A stretch of 64,000 nucleotides of DNA from Pacificispira sp033344895 (lineage in GTDB: Bacteria > Pseudomonadota > Alphaproteobacteria > UBA8366 > Aestuariispiraceae), in the NCBI GenBank assembly GCA_965229685.1, contig OZ245920.1, forward strand, positions 372,001 through 436,000, written 5' to 3'. Shown one piece after another: positions 56,178-64,000 of the stretch. Position 1 is the first letter of the stretch. Every line of letters begins with the position of its first letter. Position numbers and translations under genes: made by a program. The notes below the pieces were generated by a model. The model did no database searches. It worked only from the letters and a program-made list of their open reading frames with translations, and was not told where the DNA came from.

Positions 56178-57205
56178 CACGCTGCCACAGTCCGTGGCAC
56201 GTCCTGTTGGTCGGCGGCGGCAAGATCGCCCTTGGCAACAGGGGGCTGGCGAAAGGGGTCGCACTGAGCCATGCCGCGGCAATTCAGTCGCTTGGTCAGG
56301 ATCGTGTTCAAATCCGGGCGGTTGTGGATCCGAATGCCGGCGTTGCGTCGTCGGTCGCTGAACTGGGCGCTGCATACCATGGCAAACTGGAAGACGTTCC
56401 GGTCAGTTCCGGCCAGAGTGAAATCGTAGTGATTTGCACGCCGGTCCACAGTCGCTTCGAAGTCTTGCAGCGCGCGCTTGATAGAAAACCGGCTGCGATC
56501 ATCGTGGAAAAGCCGCTGGCCGGGAGTTTGGAAGAGGCAGTGCGAATCGTGCAGGAGGCCGAACGGGCCGACTGCCCGGTTCTTGTGAACTATAACCGGC
56601 GGTTTGACCGGCGCCTGATCCGGGAACGCCCCACCGAACCAGATCAATGGCTCTGCGGTCAACTAAACTATGGGCGAGGCCTCTATCATTATGCGAGCCA
56701 TGCCATTGACTTGATGCTGCACTGGTTTGGTCCCGTTGCGTCCGTTCTGTGGTTGCCGGGAGCTGCCAACGAAACGTCCGCGGATCCAAGCTGGTCCTTC
56801 GTCCTGAACTTTGAAAACGGCTTCACGTTTCAAGCGAGCGGTTTGGACGACTTGCCCTATGATCTGTTCGATATCGACCTGTTGGGGCCGAATGGCCGGC
56901 TGAGATTGATTGCTGGAGGGGCATCCATACAGCGAGAGGGCATTTGCGAGAATGCCTACTATAACGGTTACCGTCACCTGATGCAGAGCCGTGTCGACAC
57001 CGGAACGGTTGGTGGATTTGTCGAACTCTACGATCAGCTTTTCAACTGGCTTGACGGTTCGATTCCTCATCTTCCGGCCTGTTTCGGACGCGAGGCGCTT
57101 GCGACAACAGCCATAATCGCCGCCGTCGAACTATCCCGGAAATCTGCCGGACGGTCGATCAATCCGGCGCGCCTGCTCGATGAACTGATCCAACAACCTC
57201 TATGA
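56174..57205 (+). CDS. Gfo/Idh/MocA-family sugar oxidoreductase
   Basis: 343 residues from a GTG overlapping the previous stop. The NAD motif is LLVGGGKIALGNRG, the family EKP signature is VEKPLAGSLEEAVR near residue 115, and the C-terminal beta-sheet contains HYASHAIDLMLHWFG, where His is at the usual catalytic position. It oxidises or reduces a sugar nucleotide; the exact step is not clear. Lies just before a DegT aminotransferase, so keto-sugar formation then amination is plausible. Confidence 0.86.
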   Translation: MTRCHSPWHVLLVGGGKIALGNRGLAKGVALSHAAAIQSLGQDRVQIRAVVDPNAGVASSVAELGAAYHGKLEDVPVSSGQSEIVVICTPVHSRFEVLQRALDRKPAAIIVEKPLAGSLEEAVRIVQEAERADCPVLVNYNRRFDRRLIRERPTEPDQWLCGQLNYGRGLYHYASHAIDLMLHWFGPVASVLWLPGAANETSADPSWSFVLNFENGFTFQASGLDDLPYDLFDIDLLGPNGRLRLIAGGASIQREGICENAYYNGYRHLMQSRVDTGTVGGFVELYDQLFNWLDGSIPHLPACFGREALATTAIIAAVELSRKSAGRSINPARLLDELIQQPL

Positions 57206-57221
57206 AACGAAGAGAGTTGCT

Positions 57222-58526
57222 ATGAGTGACGCTTCAATACCCGCCCTGCTTGGGGGGCCTAAAATCAACCCCGACCGCCCGTTTCAGTTCAACAGCGCGA
57301 TTGGCGAGGAGGAAGCCCGCGCGGTGCAGCAGGTCATTGCGTCGAAGGAACTGAGCGGCTTCATCGCCTCCCCCGGTGAACCGTTCTGGGGCGGGCCGAA
57401 GGTGCGCGAGCTACAAGACATGATGAAGGACTACTTCGGCGTCGCTCATGCGGTTGCGGTCAATTCGGCGACATCGGCCCTGCATTGCGCGATGATGGCC
57501 TGCGGCTTGGGCCCAGGGGACGAAGTAATCACATCCCCCTATACGATGAGCGCAACCTCCACGACGGTTCTTTTGACTGGCGCAGTGCCGGTGTTCGCCG
57601 ATATCGAGGACCGCACGTTCGGTATCGATCCGGCGTCGGTCGAGGCAAATATCACCCCGCAGACAAAGGCAATTTGTGCGGTAAACATATTTGGCCATGC
57701 GGCGCGTCTGAGCGAACTGCGACGGATCGCTGATCGGCACGGACTCTATCTGATTGAGGATAACAGTCAGGCTCCCGACGCCATCCACCAGGGTCAGCAG
57801 ACGGGAACGGTCGGCGATATCGGGATCTTCAGCTTCAACCGCCATAAGGTCATGCAATCGGGTGAAGGCGGTGTTCTGATCATGAAAGATTCTGCCCTCT
57901 ACCAGAAGGCAGCATTGTTCAGAAATCACGGTGAGGCCGTGGTCGATGCAATGGGGATCGAGGATATTGTTAACACAGCCGGGCTGAACCTGAGGATGAC
58001 CGAGATGGAGGCCGCTGTTGCTGTTGAGCAATTCAAAAAGCTGCCTCGATTGAACGCCGAGCGAATTGAATTGGCCGAAGCGTTGACCGAAGCCTTATCC
58101 GACATCCCGGCGATCGTTCCTCCGGCCGTCGAACCGGGCGACCGTCATGTCTTCTACATGTATGCCATGAAGTTCGATGAGGCCGCTGCAGGCATGTCCA
58201 GAAACCTGTTTGCAGAGGCGATGCTGGCTGAAGGACTTTTCGTGCGTGCCGGCTATCTGCGTCCGACCTATCTGGAACCAATGTATCAAAAGAAGATCTG
58301 TCTGGGGCCTTCCGGTTTTCCGTTCACAGCGAATCCGAGAAACGAAAACCTCAGCTATGCTCCGGGGCTTTGTCCGACATGTGAGCGGTTGCAGGACAAG
58401 GAGCTGATGATCACGGCGGTCATGCAGCCGCCCCAGACCGTTGAGGACATGAAGCGTTGGGCGGCGGGGGCGCGAAAGGTTCTGGCCGCCCGTGATGATC
58501 TGGTGTCGCGCAGTCAGCACGCTTGA
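57222..58526 (+). CDS. DegT/DnrJ/EryC1-family sugar aminotransferase
   Basis: 434 residues. NSATSALHCAMMACGLGPGDEV near residue 81, Schiff-base lysine K209 in SFNRHKVMQSGEGG, and C-terminal NLRMTEMEAAVAVEQ. It follows the Gfo/Idh gene by 16 bases and probably aminates its product. It has a longer C-terminus than usual with a CPTCERLQDKELM segment. It is a different subgroup from the enzymes at 41206 and 59521. Confidence 0.88.
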   Translation: MSDASIPALLGGPKINPDRPFQFNSAIGEEEARAVQQVIASKELSGFIASPGEPFWGGPKVRELQDMMKDYFGVAHAVAVNSATSALHCAMMACGLGPGDEVITSPYTMSATSTTVLLTGAVPVFADIEDRTFGIDPASVEANITPQTKAICAVNIFGHAARLSELRRIADRHGLYLIEDNSQAPDAIHQGQQTGTVGDIGIFSFNRHKVMQSGEGGVLIMKDSALYQKAALFRNHGEAVVDAMGIEDIVNTAGLNLRMTEMEAAVAVEQFKKLPRLNAERIELAEALTEALSDIPAIVPPAVEPGDRHVFYMYAMKFDEAAAGMSRNLFAEAMLAEGLFVRAGYLRPTYLEPMYQKKICLGPSGFPFTANPRNENLSYAPGLCPTCERLQDKELMITAVMQPPQTVEDMKRWAAGARKVLAARDDLVSRSQHA

Positions 58527-58532
58527 TCTGTC

Positions 58533-59528
58533 ATGTTGCTGGTTGTCCTGGCAGAGGCCGGCGCGGCTGCTTACCTCGCTCCGGTTCTTCGGGCCTGGTC
58601 GGAAACGGAGCCGGGTTTCGAATGGTCGGTCGTCGCAACTGCCGTTGCCAGCGCACGATTGCCGGTGGAGGCCCTGGGCGCACGTTTGAAGCATGCCGCT
58701 TTGAATCGTGGGGAACAGCGGGAAGCGGCGGAGTGGATCGACCGATTGTCTGCCACGGCGTTGTTGTGTTCGGCGGGCGGATGGCCAATGGAGCACGGGG
58801 CCGTCGCCGAAGCGCGATCACAGCATCTTCCTGTATGCCAGTTCGTCGATACCTGGACCAATTATGCAAGGCGTTTCAGAGCGGATGTTCCTGGAGGGTT
58901 GAGATTGCCGGACAGGCTTCTGCTCATCGATGAGCAGGGCGTGAAAGAGGCCGTAGCTGAAGGTATCCCCAGATCACTGTGTGCGACATGCGGACATCCA
59001 GTCTGGGAGACAATTTCTGAACTCGATCCGACTGATAGCCGAGCGTCGGTATTCATTGGAGCGCCAGTCTACCGGGACTATGGCACCGAACTGGGATATA
59101 CCGAATCCGACAGTTGGGCGATGCTGGAGAAGGTACGCAGGGATCGGCCGGATCTGATCTCTGATCTGCTATACGCCCCCCACCCCGAACAAACGGATCT
59201 GGCCGATATCGATCCGAACCGTATCCGGCCATATCACAGCAGGCAGCTCGAAACTGAGATTGGACAAGTGTTCGGTATTTTTTCTGCCCCGCTGGTTGAT
59301 GCCTACCTCTCGGGACGGCGTAGTGTCAGCATCCAGCCCAATGCCGTGGGGCAAGATATGTGGCCGTTGAGCCGGTTCGGATTCGCGCCGCGCGCCCGAA
59401 GTGAAGAGGAGTTGATTCGGGCTCTGGAGGCGCCGCTTGCGAAGGCGAGCACGTCTCTCCGCCGCGGATTGGAAAATAGCAGAAGCCGGATAACGGCGTG
59501 GATTGAAGAGATGGTTTCAAATGACTGA
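58533..59528 (+). CDS. Unknown protein, possibly GT-B-fold or epimerase-like
   Basis: 331 residues. The N-terminus MLLVVLAEAGAAAYLAPVLR recalls the first Rossmann strand and helix of GT-B enzymes and hydrolysing UDP-sugar 2-epimerases, and the C-terminus has GRRSVSIQPNAVGQDMWPLS. No catalytic set could be identified. In legionaminate loci a NeuC/LegG epimerase would be expected about here, but the match is too weak to call. It overlaps the LegC-like start by eight bases. Confidence 0.55.
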   Translation: MLLVVLAEAGAAAYLAPVLRAWSETEPGFEWSVVATAVASARLPVEALGARLKHAALNRGEQREAAEWIDRLSATALLCSAGGWPMEHGAVAEARSQHLPVCQFVDTWTNYARRFRADVPGGLRLPDRLLLIDEQGVKEAVAEGIPRSLCATCGHPVWETISELDPTDSRASVFIGAPVYRDYGTELGYTESDSWAMLEKVRRDRPDLISDLLYAPHPEQTDLADIDPNRIRPYHSRQLETEIGQVFGIFSAPLVDAYLSGRRSVSIQPNAVGQDMWPLSRFGFAPRARSEEELIRALEAPLAKASTSLRRGLENSRSRITAWIEEMVSND

Positions 59529-60654
59529 CCGACGTATTCCACTGTCCGTTCCGGATCTCCGAGGGAACGAAGCCGCGTATCTGGCGAAGTGCGTAACGGA
59601 CAATTGGGTTTCGACCGCCGGCCCGTTCGTGACCGAACTCGAAGATCGTATGGCGGCACTCTGTGGCCGTCGCGCTGCCGTGGCTTGCGTAAACGGCTCC
59701 GCCGCGCTGCATGTAGCCCTTCTTGCTTTGGGGGTTGCGCCCGGAGATGTCGTCATCGTTCCGGACTGGACCTTCGCCGCGACGGCAAATGCCATCGTTC
59801 ATGCAGGCGCACAGCCCTGTTTCGTCGACATACAGCGATCGGACTGGACTGTCTCTCCGCAATCGATCGAGACTGCCTTTGCCAAATACGGCAAGCGTAT
59901 CAGGGCCATTGTGGCGGTTGACGTTGTCGGCAACCTTCCCGATCCGGGCCCGTTGAACGAGATCGCGGCACGGTATGACGTCCCCGTTCTGGAAGATGCG
60001 GCGGGTGCTATCGGTGCGGCGCGAGACGGCATGCCGGCCGGTTCATTGGGGAAAGCCGCAGTGTTTAGCTTCAACGGGAACAAACTCGTTACGGCCGGAG
60101 GCGGCGGCGTTGTGGTGACGGATGACGAAGAGTTGGCCGCCCGGTTCCGGCATGTCACCACGCAAGCGAGAACCGGGCAGGACTATCGGCACGACGCGGT
60201 CGGTTTCAACTATCGTATGACGAACCTGAACGCGGCTGTCGGGGTCGCCCAACTGGAGGTCCTTGACGCGTTGCTGGCAGATAAGCGACGGATAGCGCGG
60301 GATTATCAGCGGGCCGTTGCCGGCCGTTCCGACATGGCCTTCATGCCTGTCAGCCGACCGGAGGAATCATCCTACTGGTTGGTCAATGTCGTCGTTGCGG
60401 ATGAGCCTTCCATGCGCTCTCTCGTCTCCCACTTGTCGCAGGCCGGTATTGATGCACGACCTTTCTGGTGCAGTCTGTCGGAACAGGGCCCCTACCGGGC
60501 ATTCCACAGCGTGGCGGTCGACGTTTCCCGGGCTCTGACCGATTGCGTCGTGACTTTACCCTGTTCGAGTAACCTGAAGGCGGAAGATCAGGCACGGGTT
60601 CTGAAAGCGCTGGACGAATGGCAGGGACACCGGCTTCCGGAGAGCGCCGAATGA
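59521..60654 (+). CDS. legC: LegC-like sugar aminotransferase
   Basis: 377 residues, DegT superfamily. The signature VFSFNGNKLVTAGGGG, with Schiff-base lysine K188, is the form found in LegC and related nonulosonate aminotransferases; VNGSAALHVALLALGVAPGD near 58 and VGFNYRMTNLNAAVGVAQLE follow. LegC aminates the 4-keto-6-deoxy sugar before acetylation. It sits directly before the acyltransferase and synthase genes of the same pathway. ATG 59521 is chosen over 59503 because of the tight coupling. Confidence 0.82.
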   Translation: MTDRRIPLSVPDLRGNEAAYLAKCVTDNWVSTAGPFVTELEDRMAALCGRRAAVACVNGSAALHVALLALGVAPGDVVIVPDWTFAATANAIVHAGAQPCFVDIQRSDWTVSPQSIETAFAKYGKRIRAIVAVDVVGNLPDPGPLNEIAARYDVPVLEDAAGAIGAARDGMPAGSLGKAAVFSFNGNKLVTAGGGGVVVTDDEELAARFRHVTTQARTGQDYRHDAVGFNYRMTNLNAAVGVAQLEVLDALLADKRRIARDYQRAVAGRSDMAFMPVSRPEESSYWLVNVVVADEPSMRSLVSHLSQAGIDARPFWCSLSEQGPYRAFHSVAVDVSRALTDCVVTLPCSSNLKAEDQARVLKALDEWQGHRLPESAE

Positions 60655-61214
60655 GTGTGGTCCTGTTCGGTGCCGGCGGACATGCCAAGATGCTCGTCGA
60701 GATTTTGCAGAAATCTGGTGAGAAGATCGTGCTCTATTGCGATCCGAACACGGCTGAATGGTTGTACGACATTCCTCACTCGCGAGTAGACACGGAGGCC
60801 AGCCCGGAGATGGGGGATGCCGTGATTGGACGCGGTGGTGTGACGCCCGATGGATTGCGCGACCGTCTGTCCGGTGTTCTCGAAGTCATGGAGATGGGAT
60901 TCGTGCTCCGCACGATAGTTCATGCCAGCGCGATCCGGTCGGACAGCGCTGAGATTGGCGCAGGCAGCCATGTGCTCGCCGGGTCGATCGTGCAGCCGTT
61001 TTCCCGGATCGGCACTGCGTCGATCATCAATTCGGGGGCTATCGTCGAACACGACTGCCGTATTGGTGACGGTTCGCATATCGGTCCCGGGGCCATAGTG
61101 CTGGGCGGTGCGCAGATCGGGGACAATGTCATGGTCGGAGCAAGGGCCGTCGTATTGCCGCAGGCGGTAGTTCCCGACGGAACTCTGGTTCCCGCCGGGC
61201 GGACCTGGTCCTGA
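60651..61214 (+). CDS. NeuD/LegH/PglD-like sugar acyltransferase
   Basis: 187 residues. The N-terminal Rossmann-like domain (VVLFGAGGHAKMLVEILQ) binds the sugar nucleotide, and the second half is a left-handed beta-helix of hexapeptide repeats (IGAGSHVLAGSIVQP, IGDGSHIGPGAIVLGG, IGDNVMVGARAVVLP). The catalytic His is likely in VEHDCRIG. It would N-acetylate the 4-amino group made by the LegC-like enzyme. ATGA overlap with the upstream gene. Confidence 0.87.
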   Translation: MSVVLFGAGGHAKMLVEILQKSGEKIVLYCDPNTAEWLYDIPHSRVDTEASPEMGDAVIGRGGVTPDGLRDRLSGVLEVMEMGFVLRTIVHASAIRSDSAEIGAGSHVLAGSIVQPFSRIGTASIINSGAIVEHDCRIGDGSHIGPGAIVLGGAQIGDNVMVGARAVVLPQAVVPDGTLVPAGRTWS

Positions 61215-61242
61215 AGCCGATTTAACAAGGAGACAAGTTTTA

Positions 61243-62286
61243 ATGTTTTCAGAGAATGGCCCGACCTATGTCATCGCCGAAATAGGCGCGAACCATAATG
61301 GCGACATCGAACTCGCGAAGCGGATGATCGATTCTGCAAAGGCGGCGGGCGCGAATGCGGCAAAATTCCAGTCTTGGGACTCAACGATCTTCTCGAAATC
61401 CGTTTACGAGCAGAACTATTTCCTGGGTGACGACTATCGAAACCGCACCGACTTTGATCTCAAAGGGATTGTCGAGGAGTTTGCCGTTACCTTTGAGGAA
61501 ATGAAGGAGATCGCAGCCTATTGCCAGGAGGTCGGGATTGATTTCGCATCAACGCCCTTCAATCGGCGTCAGGTGCAGGAATTGGTGGACCTCGGTGCGC
61601 CCTTCGTGAAGATCGCGTCGATGGATATCGACAACGTCCAGTTGCTGCATGTTGCCGGTGAAACCGGACTGCCGGTTGTTCTGTCCACCGGGTTCGCACA
61701 ATTGGCGGAAATCGACCGTGCCGTCCGTTGGGTTGAAGAAACGGGCAATCACGACATCACAATACTGCACTGCATCTCCCTCTATCCGCCCCAGGATGAG
61801 GAGGTAAATCTCGATAATATGGACATGCTGCGCGAGGCGTTCGGCTATCCTGTCGGTTTTTCGGATCATACGATGGGCACTGAAATCTCCATTGCATCCA
61901 TCGCGAAGCGCGCTGCGATCCTGGAGAAGCATTTCACTCTGGACCAGAACATGTTCGGCTGGGATCATAAGATTTCGAGTACGCCGGAGCAGATTCGCGA
62001 CATCTGTGTCGCGCGGGACCGTCTGGCGAAGGCGCTTGGTTCGAAACGCCGTACGGTTGGTGCTCGTGAACTGGAACGCCGCGCGGAATACCGCCGTTCC
62101 ATCGTTTCCGCGCGCCCGATTGCCCGCGGCTCGATACTGACCGCGGAGGACATTGATTTCCGTCGGCCCGGCACCGGACTGACCCCGCCATACATCGAAC
62201 TGGTGGTTGGCATGCGCGCTGTCCGGGACATCGAAGAGGACAGCCTGTTGACGCTGGCCGATCTGGAAAGTGCCGAGGGCAAGTGA
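61243..62286 (+). CDS. NeuB-family nonulosonic acid synthase, probably LegI-like
   Basis: 347 residues. Condenses a hexosamine derivative with phosphoenolpyruvate to a nine-carbon sugar acid. TIM barrel start YVIAEIGANHNGDIELAKRM, PEP/substrate site AKFQSW near residue 46, KIASMDIDN, SDHTMGTEIS and LEKHFTLDQ; residues 285-345 form the SAF antifreeze-like domain (RRSIVSARPIARGSILT, TPPYIELVVG). Legionaminate, pseudaminate and sialate synthases cannot be separated by eye; the PtmE- and LegC-like neighbours favour legionaminate. Confidence 0.92.
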   Translation: MFSENGPTYVIAEIGANHNGDIELAKRMIDSAKAAGANAAKFQSWDSTIFSKSVYEQNYFLGDDYRNRTDFDLKGIVEEFAVTFEEMKEIAAYCQEVGIDFASTPFNRRQVQELVDLGAPFVKIASMDIDNVQLLHVAGETGLPVVLSTGFAQLAEIDRAVRWVEETGNHDITILHCISLYPPQDEEVNLDNMDMLREAFGYPVGFSDHTMGTEISIASIAKRAAILEKHFTLDQNMFGWDHKISSTPEQIRDICVARDRLAKALGSKRRTVGARELERRAEYRRSIVSARPIARGSILTAEDIDFRRPGTGLTPPYIELVVGMRAVRDIEEDSLLTLADLESAEGK

Positions 62287-63197
62287 GCGGTCGCGATCGC
62301 TTGGCCAAAATCGCCTTGTGTAGCGCGGTCTATTCGCAGCCGGCCCATGTTGCCGGGCAGTTTGCCGATGGCGTTGTCGAATTTCTGAGGAATGAACCGG
62401 ATTGCGTACTCGCATTTGCGGTTGAGAACGGCACGGATGTTTCAGCCTTTCTGCCGCAGGGTGTGCGGGATTCCAGAGTGCTGACGATCCATGCACCGCC
62501 ACAGACATCTCCCGTCGCATTGCGGCGGCTGATGCTGGAGGCGGGCATGTCTTCAGGGGCGGATTGCCTGGTCTTCTGCGACTGTGATGACGTTGTTTCG
62601 GAATCCGCGGCAAGTTTGCATCGTCGTGGCCTTCGGGGCGCCGACATCTCATACGGAAATCTGGACCTGATAAACTGGAAGGGGGAGCGGCTGAACCAAT
62701 CGCTTTTCGGTGGTGCGCCGGCGTTCCAACGCATTTCAGGCTCGGATTCAATTGCTCAGCGTAATGTCTTCGGACTTTCCAACACTGCGGTTAGATCCTC
62801 GGTGTTTGCCGGGGGAATTCCCGAAATACCGCAATCCGTGGTCGCCGTGGACTGGTATCTTTTCACGGTTTTGCTGGATCAAGGGGCTCATGCGGCCTAT
62901 GCCGGGGGCTCCGTTGCCAGTTACCGCCAATATGTCGACAACACGCTGGGCGCCTCCGCGGCGGTTTCCAGTGACCAGTTGGCGAAACGACTGACGATTG
63001 CTGAACGGCATTTTCAGGCTCTGCCGGCGACCCGCGCCCGCCAGGAAGCCGAACTTGCGCTTCGCCGCGTGCGGCAGGAACTGGATAAGGAATCGGGGGC
63101 GATCCAAGGAATGATGAGCCTGATGCCGCCGCTCAGAGCCTGGTATGAAGACCTTTTCGGTATCGCGGCGCAGCTTGCGGACCACACTGAGGGTTAA
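62283..63197 (+). CDS. Putative GT-A-like glycosyltransferase
   Basis: 304 residues from a GTG overlapping the previous stop. An N-terminal region (KIALCSAVYSQPAHVAGQF) resembles the start of a GT-A fold, and CLVFCDCDDVVSESAASLHR near residue 100 carries a DCDD metal-binding (DXD-like) motif. SYGNLDLIN and VVAVDWYLFTVLLDQG fit a GT2-like acceptor region. The last 60 residues form a helical coiled-coil-like tail. The call is plausible rather than firm. Confidence 0.65.
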   Translation: MSGRDRLAKIALCSAVYSQPAHVAGQFADGVVEFLRNEPDCVLAFAVENGTDVSAFLPQGVRDSRVLTIHAPPQTSPVALRRLMLEAGMSSGADCLVFCDCDDVVSESAASLHRRGLRGADISYGNLDLINWKGERLNQSLFGGAPAFQRISGSDSIAQRNVFGLSNTAVRSSVFAGGIPEIPQSVVAVDWYLFTVLLDQGAHAAYAGGSVASYRQYVDNTLGASAAVSSDQLAKRLTIAERHFQALPATRARQEAELALRRVRQELDKESGAIQGMMSLMPPLRAWYEDLFGIAAQLADHTEG

Positions 63198-63217
63198 AGA
63201 AGAGAGATGCGTTACGC

Positions 63218-64000
63218 ATGGAACTGATCGTCGACATTGCCCCCTTCACCTACCGGTCCGGCACGGATATCCGATCGGTGCTGGAGCGGTTCAACGCCGC
63301 TGCCCGACAGATTGGATGCATTGTCGCGGAGGATGGCGCGCTGATCGGCACTGTAACCGATGGCGACATTCGCAGGGGCATGCTGGCCGGTGCCGTTCTG
63401 GAAGATCCCATCGACCGTTGCATGAACGCGACTCCCTTCGTGCTGAAAGAGGGCGAACACCCGCAGCCGGGCGCATCACGTCGCGAATTTCTTCCTGTTG
63501 TCGACGCAAGTGGTCGCCTGCTGAGTATTTTTGTCGAAACCCTGCCAACTGCCAATCTAGGGCCTTGTCTGGTTATGGCCGGAGGCTTCGGATCCCGAAT
63601 GGGCGACGCGACCCGGCATACGCCGAAGCCGTTGTTGGAGCTGAACGGACGACCAATTCTCGATCATATCCTCGAAAGGGTCGAGGCGGCGGGACATAAA
63701 TCGATCTACATCTCGACATACTATCTTTCGGACAAAATCGAAGGTTTTATCGAGTCTCGGTCCAATTCGGCCGATGTTCACATTGTCAATGAGGCCAAGA
63801 AATTGGGAACGGCGGGAGCCGTTGGTCTTCTCGCCGATGCTGGCGATGCGCCGCTGACCATGCTGAACGGTGATGTTGTAACCAATATCGATCTCAAGGC
63901 GTTCCGGGATTACCATGATCGACACGCCTTGGATGCGACGATAGCGGTGGCCCGCTACGAGCATGAAATTCCCTACGGGGTAGTTCGTCAGAGCCCCGAA
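63218..64000 (+). CDS. ptmE: PtmE-like CBS-domain sugar-phosphate nucleotidyltransferase, cut by window edge
   Basis: 261 codons are present, with the rest beyond the right edge. Residues 1-115 are a pair of CBS domains (SVLERFNAAARQIGCIVAED, GTVTDGDIRRGML), and from about 119 an NTP-transferase domain starts with MAGGFGSRMGDATRHTPKPL. This order matches PtmE, the glucosamine-1-phosphate guanylyltransferase that begins GDP-linked legionaminate synthesis in Campylobacter. The ATG at 63218 is the first in-frame start; an overlapping ATG at 63207 is out of frame. LegB and LegG homologues may follow outside the window. Confidence 0.85.
   Translation, partial: MELIVDIAPFTYRSGTDIRSVLERFNAAARQIGCIVAEDGALIGTVTDGDIRRGMLAGAVLEDPIDRCMNATPFVLKEGEHPQPGASRREFLPVVDASGRLLSIFVETLPTANLGPCLVMAGGFGSRMGDATRHTPKPLLELNGRPILDHILERVEAAGHKSIYISTYYLSDKIEGFIESRSNSADVHIVNEAKKLGTAGAVGLLADAGDAPLTMLNGDVVTNIDLKAFRDYHDRHALDATIAVARYEHEIPYGVVRQSPE

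Overview
The window is GC-rich chromosomal DNA from an alphaproteobacterium. The TCA-cycle gene order (sucC-sucD-sucA and sdhC-sdhD-sdhA-sdhB), the glyQ-glyS-ppdK array, the fused cysNC gene, an AapJ-type binding protein and the small marine-style regulators fit a Rhodospirillales-like, probably motile, free-living organism. This placement is inference from gene content, not a phylogeny. No tRNA, rRNA, CRISPR array, insertion sequence or prophage gene was seen.

Layout. 1-4.2 kb (minus): sucC-sucD-sucA, with sucA running off the left edge. 4.8-6.1 kb: an RhlE-type DEAD-box helicase. 6.2-8.4 kb (minus): acetyltransferase, AraC regulator and dienelactone hydrolase. 8.6-10.3 kb: a YjfB-like motility protein, an exported cyclophilin and an unknown exported protein. 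10.4-16.4 kb: glyQ, a 73-residue repeat microprotein wedged between the two synthetase genes, glyS and ppdK. 16.4-28.0 kb: two hybrid-free sensor kinases flank a catabolic-looking module (beta-hydroxyacid dehydrogenase, ThDP enzyme, FAD oxidoreductase, LysE exporter), a 3-hydroxyacyl-CoA dehydrogenase and a DMT transporter; the second kinase lies beside an orphan amino-acid-type binding protein. 28.1-29.0 kb is poorly explained: a minus-strand terminator with no recognised gene, a GC-rich stretch, then an AT-rich stretch with a consensus DnaA box. 29.2-32.7 kb: succinate dehydrogenase, ending in a clear terminator. 32.8-36.7 kb: PaiB-like protein, small membrane or exported proteins (one FliL-like), VOC protein and a second dienelactone hydrolase. 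36.8-39.6 kb (minus): cysD-cysNC for sulfate activation.

39.9-64.0 kb (plus, continuing off the right edge) is one long, tightly packed, mostly translationally coupled glycan locus. It encodes a nonulosonic-acid (sialic-acid-like, probably legionaminate-type) route: a PtmE-like CBS/nucleotidyltransferase, a LegC-like aminotransferase, a NeuD/LegH-like acyltransferase, a NeuB/LegI-like synthase and CMP-sugar synthetase-like enzymes. It also holds an amidination unit of two WbpG/PseA-like N-acetyl-sugar amidotransferases around one HisH/HisF pair, two more DegT aminotransferases, two GNAT enzymes, two methyltransferases, an ABC exporter, a capsule-type glycosyltransferase and several unknown proteins, one of which carries an N-terminal Bfd-like iron-sulfur motif. 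The likely product is a decorated nonulosonate on flagellin, lipopolysaccharide or capsule. The most unusual parts are the doubled amidotransferase sharing one ammonia source, the HisF homologue that lacks a catalytic aspartate, and the iron-sulfur fusion.
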